64,000 bases of DNA from contig NZ_CP107869.1 in NCBI RefSeq assembly GCF_036013645.1, forward strand, positions 3,596,001-3,660,000, in the 5' to 3' direction. The stretch comes from Streptomyces sp. NBC_00490. GTDB taxonomy: Bacteria; Actinomycetota; Actinomycetes; Streptomycetales; Streptomycetaceae. Positions 47,494 through 55,995 of the stretch are shown one piece after another (within the stretch, counting starts at the first letter, position 1; each line of letters begins with the position of its first letter). The notes under the pieces are model-generated. The model saw only the letters and a list, made by a program, of their open reading frames with translations. It searched no databases and was not told the origin of the DNA. The translations under genes were made by a program, and so were the position numbers.

Positions 47494-48315
47494 ATGTCGC
47501 TGAAGAGCCTCGCCCTGATCGAGAACTGGCCGGTTCCGACCGCCGCCGCGGCCGTCGTACGGGCGGACGGGACCCTGCTCGGTACGCACGGTCCCGTCGG
47601 GCACCGCTTCCCGCTGGCGTCGGTCACCAAGCCGCTCGCGGCGTACGCGGCGCTCGTCGCGTACGAGGAGGGCGCGATCGAGCTCGACGAGCCGGCCGGG
47701 CCCGCGGGGTCGACGGTGCGGCATCTGCTGGCGCACACGTCGGGGCTCGCGTTCGACGAGCACCGGGTCATGGCACCGGCCGGGGAGCGGCGGCTGTACT
47801 CCAACGCCGGGTTCGAGCAGTTGGGCGACCACATCGCCAAGGCGACGGACATCGCGTTCGCGGAGTATCTGCGGCAGGCGGTGCTGGAGCCGTTGGGCAT
47901 GGTGTCGACCTCGCTGGAGGGGTCGCCCGCCAAGGACGGGGTCTCGACGGTCGAGGATCTGGTCCGGTTCGCCGCGGAGGTCCAGGCGCCTCGGCTGCTG
48001 GATCCCCGTACGGTCGCCGACGCGATGACCGTCCAGTACCCGGGTACCAAGGGTGTGCTGCCGGGGTACGGGCATCAGAGCCCCAACGACTGGGGGCTCG
48101 GCTTCGAGATCCGTGACTCCAAGTCCCCGCACTGGACGGGGTCTTCGTCCTCCCCCCGTACCTTCGGGCACTTCGGGCAGTCCGGTACGTTCCTGTGGAT
48201 CGACCCCGTCGCGGGCGCGGCCTGCGTGGCACTGACGGACCGTGCGTTCGGTCCCTGGGCGATCGAGGCATGGCCACTGTTCACGGACGCGGTACTCACG
48301 GACCTGCGGGGCTGA
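47494..48315 (+). CDS. Serine hydrolase, class C beta-lactamase / esterase family
   Basis: A 273-residue protein. SVTK (43-46) is the S-x-x-K nucleophile motif, YSN (102-104) is the Y-x-N motif, and FGHFGQSGTF is the H-x-G region, the set that defines class C beta-lactamase-related serine hydrolases. There is no signal peptide, so it is probably a cytoplasmic esterase or peptidase rather than a beta-lactamase. It starts 19 bp after the GNAT stop and may be co-transcribed with it, so it too could be affected by the IS insertion. Confidence 0.85.
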   Translation: MSLKSLALIENWPVPTAAAAVVRADGTLLGTHGPVGHRFPLASVTKPLAAYAALVAYEEGAIELDEPAGPAGSTVRHLLAHTSGLAFDEHRVMAPAGERRLYSNAGFEQLGDHIAKATDIAFAEYLRQAVLEPLGMVSTSLEGSPAKDGVSTVEDLVRFAAEVQAPRLLDPRTVADAMTVQYPGTKGVLPGYGHQSPNDWGLGFEIRDSKSPHWTGSSSSPRTFGHFGQSGTFLWIDPVAGAACVALTDRAFGPWAIEAWPLFTDAVLTDLRG

Positions 48316-48326
48316 GCCCGTTTCCC

Positions 48327-48426
48327 TCGCCCCCGCCGCCCCTACCCGTCCCATCCCTGGGGGCTGCGCCCCCAGACCCCGCTGTCGGCCCTGAACGGGC
48401 CTCGTCCTCAAACGCCGGACGGGCTG
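48327..48426 (-). repeat. Family A dispersed repeat, copy 2 (inverted)
   Basis: The reverse complement of the element at 10438. It shares the gggtaggggcggcgggggcg block, the hairpin CTGGGGGCTGCGCCCCCAG (48357-48375), and ends cagcccgtccggcgtttgag. It lies just after the serine hydrolase stop. Confidence 0.78.
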
Positions 48427-48478
48427 AAAAGCAAAGACACGGACCGGCGTCAGCAAATCCAGCCCCTCCGCGCTAATT

Positions 48479-48591
48479 CAGCCCCTCCGGCGTTTGAGGA
48501 GCGGGGGTTCAGGGGGCAGCGCCCCCTGGGGGCGGGGTTGAAGGGGCGGCATGCCCCTGGAGGATGGGAATGGGTAGGGGCGGCGGGGGCG
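48479..48591 (+). repeat. Family A dispersed repeat, copy 3
   Basis: Direct orientation relative to 10438, beginning cagcccctccggcgtttgag, with the hairpin AGGGGGCAGCGCCCCCT (48511-48527) and ending gggtaggggcggcgggggcg. Together with copy 2 it fills most of the 302 bp (48316-48617) between convergent genes; I see no gene there. Confidence 0.78.
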
Positions 48592-48617
48592 GATCAGAGT
48601 GCCCGGGCCAGTGGGTC

Positions 48618-49265
48618 CTACATCTCCCAGATCAGGAGTTCCGCTGCCGTCAGAGCTGCCGTGTCCAGGGCCTCGGCGTTCGTGACGCGGGCCGCGTCGC
48701 CCGGGCGCAGGTGTTCGCCGGCCAGGTGTACTTCGCCGCGGACGACATGGACGTAGAGGTGTCGGCCGTCCGGGAGCGCCGTACGCTCGCCCGTCGCGAG
48801 GCGTCGTACGTGCAGCATCGCCGCCGCCTCCGGGACGGCGTACGGCGTCGAGTCGGCGATGCCACGGACGATCTCGTAGCACGGCTCGCCGCCGGGTTCC
48901 AGGGGGGCCAGCCACATCTGCACGAAGGTCAGCGGGGTGTCGCCGTCGTTGCGCTCCACGTGGCGGACGCCCGCGGCCGAGCTGAGGCGCTGCACGTCCC
49001 CGGGCCGCACGGTCGTCTCGTGGCCCGTCGAGTCGCGGTGGGTGAGCTCGCCCTCGACCACCCAGGTCACGATCTCGGTGTGGCTGTGCGGATGCTCGTC
49101 GAACCCGGCGCCGGGTTGGAGCCGCTCCTCGTTGCAGGCGATCACCGCGCCGAAACGGAGGTTGCCGGGGTCGTAGTGCGGACCGAAGGAGAAGGCGTGG
49201 AAGGACTCGATCCCGGTCGCCGGATCGCCCCCCGGGTAGCGCTCAGCGGCGCGCCGTACGTCCAT
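48618..49265 (-). CDS. Pirin family protein (bicupin)
   Basis: A 215-residue pirin-like bicupin. HPHSHTEIVTWVVEGELTHRDSTG carries the cupin metal-binding His residues (H-x-H-x-E) and VRPGDVQRLSSAAGVRHVERN the fourth ligand; the second cupin (RHLYVHVVRGEVHLAGEHLRPGDAARV) lacks the full His set, as usual in pirins. Pirins act as quercetin dioxygenases or as iron-dependent redox sensors; the role here is not fixed. The ATG at 49265 begins MDVRRAAERYPGG. It is divergent from fasR. Confidence 0.9.
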   Translation of the reverse strand: MDVRRAAERYPGGDPATGIESFHAFSFGPHYDPGNLRFGAVIACNEERLQPGAGFDEHPHSHTEIVTWVVEGELTHRDSTGHETTVRPGDVQRLSSAAGVRHVERNDGDTPLTFVQMWLAPLEPGGEPCYEIVRGIADSTPYAVPEAAAMLHVRRLATGERTALPDGRHLYVHVVRGEVHLAGEHLRPGDAARVTNAEALDTAALTAAELLIWEM

Positions 49266-49338
49266 CACGGACCCCACCGTAGCCCTCACCCGGTACCCGG
49301 CGGAGCGCACTCACGTCCGGATAAGGCAGTCTTGTCCC

Positions 49339-50544
49339 GTGCCCGAACCCGAAGCCAGCAACACCGAAGCCTTCGCACGTGACTCCCATCCGCACTCGGC
49401 GACCCTGAAGCGGCTGGAGAAGTCGGCCGGGTCCCTGGCGGCGCAGGCCATCGCGCGGATGGACGAGACGCTGTCGTGGTACCGGGTCATGCCCCCGGAG
49501 AACCGTTCCTGGATCGGGCTGGTCGCGCAGGCCGGTATCGCCGCGTTCACCGAGTGGTTCCGGCATCCCGACGCCCCGCAGGCGATCTCCACCGATGTGT
49601 TCGGAACCGCTCCGCGCGAGCTGACCCGGGCCATCACGCTGCGGCAGACCGTGGAGATGGTGCGCACCACCATCGAGGTCATGGAGTCCGCCATCGACGA
49701 GGTGGCCGCTCCCGGTGACGAGTCCATCCTGCGCGAGGCCCTTCTCGTCTACGCCCGCGAGATCGCCTTCGCCACCGCCCAGGTCTACGCCCAGGCCGCC
49801 GAGGCACGCGGTGCCTGGGACGCCCGGCTGGAATCGCTGGTCGTCAACGCCGTGCTCAGCGGCGAGGCCGACGAGGGGGCGGTCTCCCGGGCCGCCGCGC
49901 TCGGCTGGAACGCGCCCGAGCATGTGTGTGTCGTCCTCGGCACCGCTCCCGACGGGGACTCCGAGCTCACCGTCGAGGCCATTCGGCGGGCCGCCCGGCA
50001 TGCCAAGCTCCAGGTGCTCACCGGGGTGCTCGGAGACCGGCTCGTCGTCATCGCCGGCGGCAGCGACAATCCGCTCGCCGTCGCCAAGTCGCTGATCGGG
50101 CCTTATGCGGCCGGACCCGTGGTCGCGGGGCCCGTCGTACCCGATCTGCTGGCCGCCACCCGGTCCGCGCAGGCCGCCGCGGCGGGGCTCAAAGCCGGTA
50201 CTGCCTGGCAGGACGCCCCGCGCCCGGTACTGGCGGACGATCTGCTTCCGGAGCGCGCCATCGCGGGTGACCCGAGCGCGCGCGAGCAGTTGGTGGAGGA
50301 GATCTACAGACCACTGGAGGAAGCCGGTTCAGCTCTCCTGGAGACGCTCTCGGTCTATCTCGAACAGGCGAGCAGTCTCGAAGGCGCGGCCCGGATGCTC
50401 TTCGTCCATCCCAACACCGTGCGCTACCGGCTCCGACGTGTGACTGACGTCACCGGCTGGTCGCCCTCCGACGTACGTTCCGCGTTCACGCTGCGGATCG
50501 CCCTCATCCTGGGGCGTCTGGTCGACGGCGATATCCAGCTCTAG
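49339..50544 (+). CDS. fasR: FasR, PucR-family activator of fatty-acid biosynthesis genes
   Basis: A 401-residue PucR/CdaR-type regulator. An N-terminal effector domain and a central GGDEF-like CdaR region precede the C-terminal HTH (SSLEGAARMLFVHPNTVRYRLRRV, then RSAFTLRIALILGRL). In Streptomyces coelicolor the gene at this exact position, upstream of fabD-fabH-acpP-fabF, encodes FasR (SCO2386), shown to activate that operon. Location and family together justify the name. A GTG start is used at 49339. It is separated from fabD by 89 bp containing a likely operator. Confidence 0.92.
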   Translation: MPEPEASNTEAFARDSHPHSATLKRLEKSAGSLAAQAIARMDETLSWYRVMPPENRSWIGLVAQAGIAAFTEWFRHPDAPQAISTDVFGTAPRELTRAITLRQTVEMVRTTIEVMESAIDEVAAPGDESILREALLVYAREIAFATAQVYAQAAEARGAWDARLESLVVNAVLSGEADEGAVSRAAALGWNAPEHVCVVLGTAPDGDSELTVEAIRRAARHAKLQVLTGVLGDRLVVIAGGSDNPLAVAKSLIGPYAAGPVVAGPVVPDLLAATRSAQAAAAGLKAGTAWQDAPRPVLADDLLPERAIAGDPSAREQLVEEIYRPLEEAGSALLETLSVYLEQASSLEGAARMLFVHPNTVRYRLRRVTDVTGWSPSDVRSAFTLRIALILGRLVDGDIQL

Positions 50545-50546
50545 GC

Positions 50547-50567
50547 TTTTGTCGGGGGTCCACAAAA
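50547..50567. promoter_or_regulatory. Candidate FasR operator upstream of fabD
   Basis: TTTTGT (50547-50552) and ACAAAA (50562-50567) are perfect inverted arms 9 bp apart. Overlapping it, GGGGGT (50554-50559) pairs with ACCCCC (50567-50572), which could instead act as the fasR terminator. AT-rich arms are unusual in this GC context and favour a protein-binding site. Confidence 0.5.
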
Positions 50568-50633
50568 CCCCCTCGTGTTCTTCGTCCCTGTCCCCACGGG
50601 CGGGCATGCCCGTCCACAAGAGAGAGTGTGAGA

Positions 50634-51548
50634 GTGCTCGTACTCGTCGCTCCCGGCCAGGGCGCCCAGACGCCCGGCTTCCTGACCCCCTGGCTCGAAC
50701 TCCCCGGTGCCGCCGACCGCGTCGCCGCGTGGTCGGACGCCATCGGCCTGGACCTCGCCCACTACGGGACCCAGGCCGACGCGGACGAGATCCGTGACAC
50801 CTCGGTGGCCCAGCCGCTGCTGGTCGCCGCCGGGATCCTGTCCGCCTCGGCACTCGGTGCCGTCACCCCGGGCGCCGTCGCGGGCCACAGCGTCGGTGAG
50901 TTCACCGCCGCCGCCTTCGCCGGTGTCCTCGACGACACCGCCGCGCTGACCCTCGTACGCAAGCGCGGTCTGGCCATGGCCGAGGCCGCCGCGATCACCG
51001 AGACCGGGATGTCGGCGCTGCTCGGCGGCGACCCCGAGGTGAGCGTCGCGCACCTGGAGAAGCTGGGCCTGACTCCGGCGAACGTGAACGGCGCCGGCCA
51101 GATCGTGGCCGCCGGCACCATGGAGCAGCTCGCCGCGCTGAACGAGGACAAGCCCGAGGGCGTCCGCAAGGTCGTCCCGTTGAAGGTGGCCGGCGCCTTC
51201 CACACGCACCACATGAGCCCCGCGGTCGACACGCTGGCGAAGGCCGCCGAGGCCCTTACGCCCGCCGACCCGAAGCTCCCCTACGTCTCGAACAAGGACG
51301 GGCAGACGGTCGCCACCGGCGCCGAGGTCCTCGCGCGACTGGTCGGCCAGGTCGCCAACCCGGTCCGCTGGGACCTGTGCATGGAGACCTTCAAGGAGCT
51401 CGGTGTCACGGCCCTGATCGAGGTGTGCCCCGGCGGCACCCTCACCGGTCTCGCCAAGCGCGCGCTGCCCGGCGTGAAGACGCTGGCGCTCAAGTCCCCC
51501 GCCGACCTCGACGCCGCTCGCGAGCTCATCGCAGAGCACAGCGCCTGA
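50634..51548 (+). CDS. fabD: Malonyl-CoA:ACP transacylase
   Basis: A 304-residue enzyme. GHSVGE (Ser86) is the nucleophile motif, and GAFHTHHMSP carries the catalytic His. It loads malonate from malonyl-CoA onto ACP for type II fatty-acid synthesis; in Streptomyces it also serves polyketide pathways. It starts MLVLVAPGQGAQTPG at a GTG at 50634, matching known orthologues; a GTG at 50628 is the alternative. It is the first structural gene of the fab operon, 17 bp before fabH. Confidence 0.96.
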   Translation: MLVLVAPGQGAQTPGFLTPWLELPGAADRVAAWSDAIGLDLAHYGTQADADEIRDTSVAQPLLVAAGILSASALGAVTPGAVAGHSVGEFTAAAFAGVLDDTAALTLVRKRGLAMAEAAAITETGMSALLGGDPEVSVAHLEKLGLTPANVNGAGQIVAAGTMEQLAALNEDKPEGVRKVVPLKVAGAFHTHHMSPAVDTLAKAAEALTPADPKLPYVSNKDGQTVATGAEVLARLVGQVANPVRWDLCMETFKELGVTALIEVCPGGTLTGLAKRALPGVKTLALKSPADLDAARELIAEHSA

Positions 51549-51565
51549 AAAGGAGCCAGAGAGCA

Positions 51566-52561
51566 ATGTCGAAGATCAAGCCCAGCAAGGGCGCCCCGTA
51601 CGCGCGGATCCTCGGTGTCGGTGGCTACCGGCCGACGAGGGTCGTGCCGAACGAGGTGATCCTCGAGACGATCGACTCGTCCGACGAGTGGATCCGCTCG
51701 CGCTCCGGCATCGAGACCCGGCACTGGGCGAGCGACGAGGAGACCGTCGCCGCGATGTCGATCGAGGCGTCCGGCAAGGCGATCGCCGACGCCGGGATCT
51801 CCGCCGAGCAGATCGGTGGCGTGATCGTCTCGACCGTGTCGCACTTCAAGCAGACCCCGGCCGTCGCCACCGAGATCGCCCACAAGCTCGGCACGGACAA
51901 GGCGGCCGCCTTCGACATCTCGGCCGGCTGCGCGGGCTTCGGCTACGGCCTGACCCTCGCCAAGGGCATGATCGTCGAGGGTTCGGCGGAGTACGTCCTG
52001 GTGATCGGCGTGGAGCGGCTCTCCGACCTGACCGACCTGGAGGACCGTGCCACGGCCTTCCTGTTCGGTGACGGGGCCGGCGCGGTCGTCGTGGGCCCCT
52101 CCCAGGAGCCGGCCATCGGCCCGACGGTGTGGGGCTCCGAGGGCGACAAGTCCGACACGATCAAGCAGACCGTGGCGTGGACCGAGTACGACAGCAAGGA
52201 CAAGTTCCCCGCCATCACGCAGGAGGGCCAGGCGGTGTTCCGCTGGGCCGTCTTCGAGATGGCGAAGGTCGCCAAGGAGGCGCTGGACGTCGCCGGTATC
52301 ACCGCGGACGAACTGGACGTCTTCATTCCGCACCAGGCCAACGAGCGGATCATCGACTCGATGGTGAAGACACTCAAGCTGCCGGAGACCGTCACGGTCG
52401 CGCGTGACGTACGCACCACCGGCAACACCTCGGCCGCCTCGATCCCGCTCGCGATGGAGCGGCTCCTGGCGACCGGCGAGGCGAAGAGCGGCGACACCGC
52501 GCTCGTCATCGGCTTCGGGGCGGGTCTCGTCTACGCCGCGACTGTCGTTACCCTCCCCTAG
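51566..52561 (+). CDS. fabH: 3-oxoacyl-ACP synthase III
   Basis: A 331-residue condensing enzyme. The catalytic Cys lies in ISAGCAGFGYG (C122), His in VFIPHQANERI, and Asn in RTTGNTSAASIP. It condenses acyl-CoA primers with malonyl-ACP and so sets branched versus straight chains, a key control point in Streptomyces lipid composition. The ATG at 51566 follows AAAGGAG, a strong site. The gap to acpP is 79 bp. Confidence 0.96.
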   Translation: MSKIKPSKGAPYARILGVGGYRPTRVVPNEVILETIDSSDEWIRSRSGIETRHWASDEETVAAMSIEASGKAIADAGISAEQIGGVIVSTVSHFKQTPAVATEIAHKLGTDKAAAFDISAGCAGFGYGLTLAKGMIVEGSAEYVLVIGVERLSDLTDLEDRATAFLFGDGAGAVVVGPSQEPAIGPTVWGSEGDKSDTIKQTVAWTEYDSKDKFPAITQEGQAVFRWAVFEMAKVAKEALDVAGITADELDVFIPHQANERIIDSMVKTLKLPETVTVARDVRTTGNTSAASIPLAMERLLATGEAKSGDTALVIGFGAGLVYAATVVTLP

Positions 52562-52640
52562 GCACTCCGTGCCGGATCAGCAACGATCCGGGCCGGAACG
52601 CACTGCCAACCCTCTGGACAACAACGAAGGAGCGCCTCTC

Positions 52641-52889
52641 ATGGCCGCCACTCAGGAAGAGATCGTCGCCGGTCTCGCCGACATCGTCAACGAGATCGCC
52701 GGCATCCCGGTTGAGGACGTCCAGCTGGACAAGTCCTTCACCGACGACCTGGACGTCGACTCGCTGTCCATGGTCGAGGTCGTCGTCGCCGCCGAAGAGC
52801 GCTTCGACGTCAAGATCCCGGACGAGGACGTCAAGAACCTCAAGACGGTCGGCGACGCCACCGACTACATCCTGAAGAACCAGGGCTGA
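52641..52889 (+). CDS. acpP: Acyl carrier protein of fatty-acid synthase
   Basis: An 82-residue ACP. VDSLSMVEVVVAAEERF contains the D-S-L-S site, with Ser41 as the 4'-phosphopantetheine attachment residue. The protein is strongly acidic, as expected. The ATG at 52641 has GAAGGAG about 9 nt upstream. It lies between fabH and fabF, the standard order. Confidence 0.97.
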   Translation: MAATQEEIVAGLADIVNEIAGIPVEDVQLDKSFTDDLDVDSLSMVEVVVAAEERFDVKIPDEDVKNLKTVGDATDYILKNQG

Positions 52890-52966
52890 TCCCCGGATCA
52901 GTCCATTGCCCCGCCACCCGGCGGTGGCGCCGCTGAATCCTCGTAATCGTTGGAGAAAGATTTCCC

Positions 52967-54238
52967 GTGAGCCCGACCAATCGCACCGTGGTCGTCACCG
53001 GTATCGGCGCAACCACACCGCTGGGTGGCGACGCAGCCTCTACCTGGGAGGGTCTGGTCGCCGGCAAGTCCGGCGTGAAGCCCCTGGAGCAGGAGTGGGC
53101 GGCCGACCAGGCCGTCCGTATCGCGGCGCCCGTCGCCGTGGAGCCGACCGAGGTCATCCCGCGTCCGCAGGCCCGGCGCCTGGACCGGTCGGCGCAGTTC
53201 GCGCTGGTCGCCGCCCAGGAGGCGTGGGCCGACGCGGGCTTCACCGGCAAGGCCGGTGAGGACACCGCCGTCGACGCCGACCGCCTCGGTGCGGTCATCG
53301 CCTCCGGCATCGGTGGCGTCACGACACTGCTCGACCAGTACGACGTGCTCAAGGAGAAGGGCGTCCGCCGCGTCTCCCCGCACACCGTCCCCATGCTCAT
53401 GCCGAACGGCCCGTCCGCCAACGTGGGTCTCCTCGTCGGCGCCCGCGCCGGTGTGCACACCCCGGTCTCCGCGTGCGCCTCGGGCGCCGAGGCCATCGGC
53501 TACGCCATCGAGATGATCCGCACCGGCCGCGCCGACGTCGTCATCGCGGGCGGCACGGAGGCGGCGATCCACCCGCTGCCGATCGCCGCGTTCGGCAACA
53601 TGATGGCGATGTCGAAGAACAACGACGACCCGCAGGGCGCCTCGCGTCCCTACGACACCGCGCGTGACGGCTTCGTGCTCGGCGAGGGCGCCGGCGTGAT
53701 CGTCCTGGAGTCCGCGGAGCACGCCGCCCGGCGCGGTGCGCGCGTGTACGCCGAGGCGGTCGGCCAGGGCATCTCCGCCGACGGCCACGACATCGTGCAG
53801 CCCGAGCCGGAGGGCCGCGGTATCGCCCAGGCCTTGCAGAACCTGCTCGCCGGCTCCGACCTGAACCCGGCGGAGATCGTGCACGTCAACGCGCACGCCA
53901 CCTCGACGCCGGCCGGTGACGTGGCCGAGCTGAAGGCGCTGCGCAAGGTGTTCGGCGACGAGGCCGACCACTTCGCGGTGTCCGCCACGAAGTCCATGAC
54001 GGGTCACCTGCTGGGTGGCGCCGGCGGTGTGGAGTCCGTGGCGACGATCCTCGCCCTCTACAACCGTCTCGCCCCGCCGACCATCAACGTCGAGAACCTC
54101 GACCCGGAGGCGGAGGCCAACGCCGACATCGTCCGCGGTGAGGCGCGCAAGCTGCCCGTCGAGGGCCGTATCGCCGCGCTGAACGACTCGTTCGGGTTCG
54201 GCGGCCACAACGTGGTGCTGGCGTTCCGTACGGTCTGA
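52967..54238 (+). CDS. fabF: 3-oxoacyl-ACP synthase II
   Basis: A 423-residue elongating condensing enzyme. The catalytic Cys lies in VSACASGAEAIG (C170), with His in VNAHATSTPAGD and Lys/His in KSMTGHLLGGAGG. It closes the fatty-acid operon; the gap after acpP is 77 bp. The GTG start at 52967 begins MSPTNRTVVVTGIG. A strong terminator follows 20 bp downstream. Confidence 0.96.
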   Translation: MSPTNRTVVVTGIGATTPLGGDAASTWEGLVAGKSGVKPLEQEWAADQAVRIAAPVAVEPTEVIPRPQARRLDRSAQFALVAAQEAWADAGFTGKAGEDTAVDADRLGAVIASGIGGVTTLLDQYDVLKEKGVRRVSPHTVPMLMPNGPSANVGLLVGARAGVHTPVSACASGAEAIGYAIEMIRTGRADVVIAGGTEAAIHPLPIAAFGNMMAMSKNNDDPQGASRPYDTARDGFVLGEGAGVIVLESAEHAARRGARVYAEAVGQGISADGHDIVQPEPEGRGIAQALQNLLAGSDLNPAEIVHVNAHATSTPAGDVAELKALRKVFGDEADHFAVSATKSMTGHLLGGAGGVESVATILALYNRLAPPTINVENLDPEAEANADIVRGEARKLPVEGRIAALNDSFGFGGHNVVLAFRTV

Positions 54239-54257
54239 GAGGCCTCCGTACGCAACT

Positions 54258-54289
54258 GAAGGGCCTCCACCGGTCGGTGGGGGCCCTTC
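54258..54289. terminator. Bidirectional terminator between fabF and DUF3145
   Basis: A 14-bp stem with one G-U pair (54258-54271 with 54276-54289) and loop ggtc lies between convergent genes. Confidence 0.82.
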
Positions 54290-54304
54290 GGCTTGTCCGG
54301 ATTC

Positions 54305-54799
54305 CTAGACGACCTGGTGCAGCCAGCGGACCGGGGCGCCCTCTCCCGCGTATCTGAAGGGCTCCAACTCGTCGTCCCACGGCTTGCCCAGGAGCTTGGC
54401 GATCTCCGCTTCCAGGTTGGTCTCGCCGCCCTGTGAGCGGGCCAGTGCCGCTCTCAGGCGGTCCTCGGGGATCAGGATGTCGCCGTGGATGCCCGTCACC
54501 GCGTGGTAGATGCCGAGGTCGGGGGTGCAGCTGTAGCGCTCGCCCTCGGCGGTGGGGCAGGGCTCGGCCGTCACCTCGAAGCGCAACAGGTGCCAGCCGC
54601 GCAGGGCCGACGCCAGCTTCGACGCCGTGCCCGCCTCGCCCTTCCAGGAGAACTCCGAGCGCCAGGTGCCAGGGGCCGCCGGCTGCCGGATCCAGTCGAG
54701 GTTGACGCGCGTGCCGAGCACCCCGGCGACGGCCCACTCGACGTGCGGGCACAGCGCGCGCGGCGCGGAGTGCACGTACAGAACTCCACGTGTCGTCAC
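54305..54799 (-). CDS. DUF3145 family protein
   Basis: A 164-residue protein. VTTRGVLYVHSAPRALCPHVEWAVAG at the N-terminus and GKPWDDELEPFRYAGEGAPVRWLHQVV at the C-terminus are diagnostic for DUF3145, an actinobacterial family without known function. It is probably cytoplasmic. The GTG at 54799 has GGAGG 6-7 nt upstream; the longer frame upstream has no conserved sequence. It is frequently found beside the fatty-acid synthase genes in Streptomyces, from general knowledge. Confidence 0.92.
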   Translation of the reverse strand: MTTRGVLYVHSAPRALCPHVEWAVAGVLGTRVNLDWIRQPAAPGTWRSEFSWKGEAGTASKLASALRGWHLLRFEVTAEPCPTAEGERYSCTPDLGIYHAVTGIHGDILIPEDRLRAALARSQGGETNLEAEIAKLLGKPWDDELEPFRYAGEGAPVRWLHQVV

Positions 54800-55077
54800 C
54801 GGGACCTCCGGGCAGAGCGGGACCATTGTGCGAATGGGCGGAACGGTGGTGGCGGCAGCCACGTTGATGGCGAGGCTACCGTGCGGCGGCGCAAGGAGTG
54901 TGACGTACCGTCGGTCCCGGTGCCCCGAAACGCCCGCCATTCACCCAGCAGGACGCTAGTAGGGGTGTGAGCCGTTGCACGGCGACGGCTGGTGAGGGTC
55001 GGGAACTCCCGTGCGTTGGTATGGAGGGGGACGAAGTTCGCAGGGGATTGCATGTCGACCGAGGGGACCACCAGGGG

Positions 55078-55980
55078 ATGCGCAAGCGCAGGCACCACTC
55101 GCGTGCCGTTCTCGCCGTCGTGACGGCGGCCGTCCTGGGCGCCGCCGGCTGTGACGCCGTCGGCGGCAACGAGTCGGCACCGTCCGGCACCGAGGCGCAG
55201 AGAGCGAAGCCCTCCCCCACTGCGACGACGCCCGCCTGGGACTCCAGCCCGTCCTCCCTCGCCGCCGTGGGCGACTCCATCACCCGCGGCTTCGACGCCT
55301 GTTCGCTCCTCCAGGACTGCCCGGAGGCCTCCTGGGCGACGGGCAGCCGTGCCGAGGTAGACAGTCTCGCCGTACGGCTGCTGGGGTCGGCGAAGGCGGT
55401 CTCCCACAGCTGGAACTACGCGGTCAGCGGGGCGCGGATGAGCGATCTGGCCGGGCAGATGGCGCAGGCCGCGGCGAAGAGGCCCGGGCTGGTGACGGTG
55501 ATGGCGGGGGCCAATGACGCGTGCCGGGACTCCACCTCGCTGATGACGTCCGTGGCCGACTTCCGGGCACAGTTCGAGGACGCGATGAGCACCCTGCGCG
55601 ACGCGGCGCCGAAGGCGCAGGTGTACGTGGCGAGCGTGCCGAACCTGAAGCGGCTGTGGTCCGAGGGGCGCGCCAACCCGATGGGCAAGCAGGTGTGGAA
55701 GCTCGGGATATGCCCGTCGATGCTGGGCGACGCGGATGCCGTGGACACGGCGGCGACCGAGCGGCGCGACACCGTGCAGGACCGGGTGGAGGCGTACAAC
55801 AAGGTCCTGGAGGAGGTCTGCGCCAAGGACGAGCGGTGCCGTTTCGACGGGGGCGCGGTGTACGAGTTCCGGTTCGGCACGGAGCAGCTGAGCCATATCG
55901 ACTGGTTCCACCCGAGTGTGAACGGGCAGGCCAGGCTGGCCGAGATCGCCTACCGGGAGGTCACGGCGGAGAAGGCGTGA
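55078..55980 (+). CDS. Secreted SGNH/GDSL hydrolase, probable lipoprotein
   Basis: A 300-residue protein. The signal MRKRRHHSRAVLAVVTAAVLG ends at AAGCD, a plausible lipobox with Cys near residue 25. Family blocks are LAAVGDSITRGFD (block I Ser), YAVSGARM (block II Gly), VMAGANDACRD (block III Asn), and IDWFHPSVNG (block V Asp-x-x-His). It is a lipase/esterase acting outside the cell. I chose the ATG at 55078 because it places the signal at the N-terminus; longer in-frame starts exist. It lies 15 bp before galM. Confidence 0.87.
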   Translation: MRKRRHHSRAVLAVVTAAVLGAAGCDAVGGNESAPSGTEAQRAKPSPTATTPAWDSSPSSLAAVGDSITRGFDACSLLQDCPEASWATGSRAEVDSLAVRLLGSAKAVSHSWNYAVSGARMSDLAGQMAQAAAKRPGLVTVMAGANDACRDSTSLMTSVADFRAQFEDAMSTLRDAAPKAQVYVASVPNLKRLWSEGRANPMGKQVWKLGICPSMLGDADAVDTAATERRDTVQDRVEAYNKVLEEVCAKDERCRFDGGAVYEFRFGTEQLSHIDWFHPSVNGQARLAEIAYREVTAEKA

Positions 55981-55995
55981 CCTAAAGTTTTGAAC

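Noticed and set aside
50634..54238. fabD-fabH-acpP-fabF as a polyketide biosynthesis cluster
   Set aside because: There is no ketosynthase chain-length factor, cyclase or tailoring gene. The order with fasR is the primary-metabolism fatty-acid locus.
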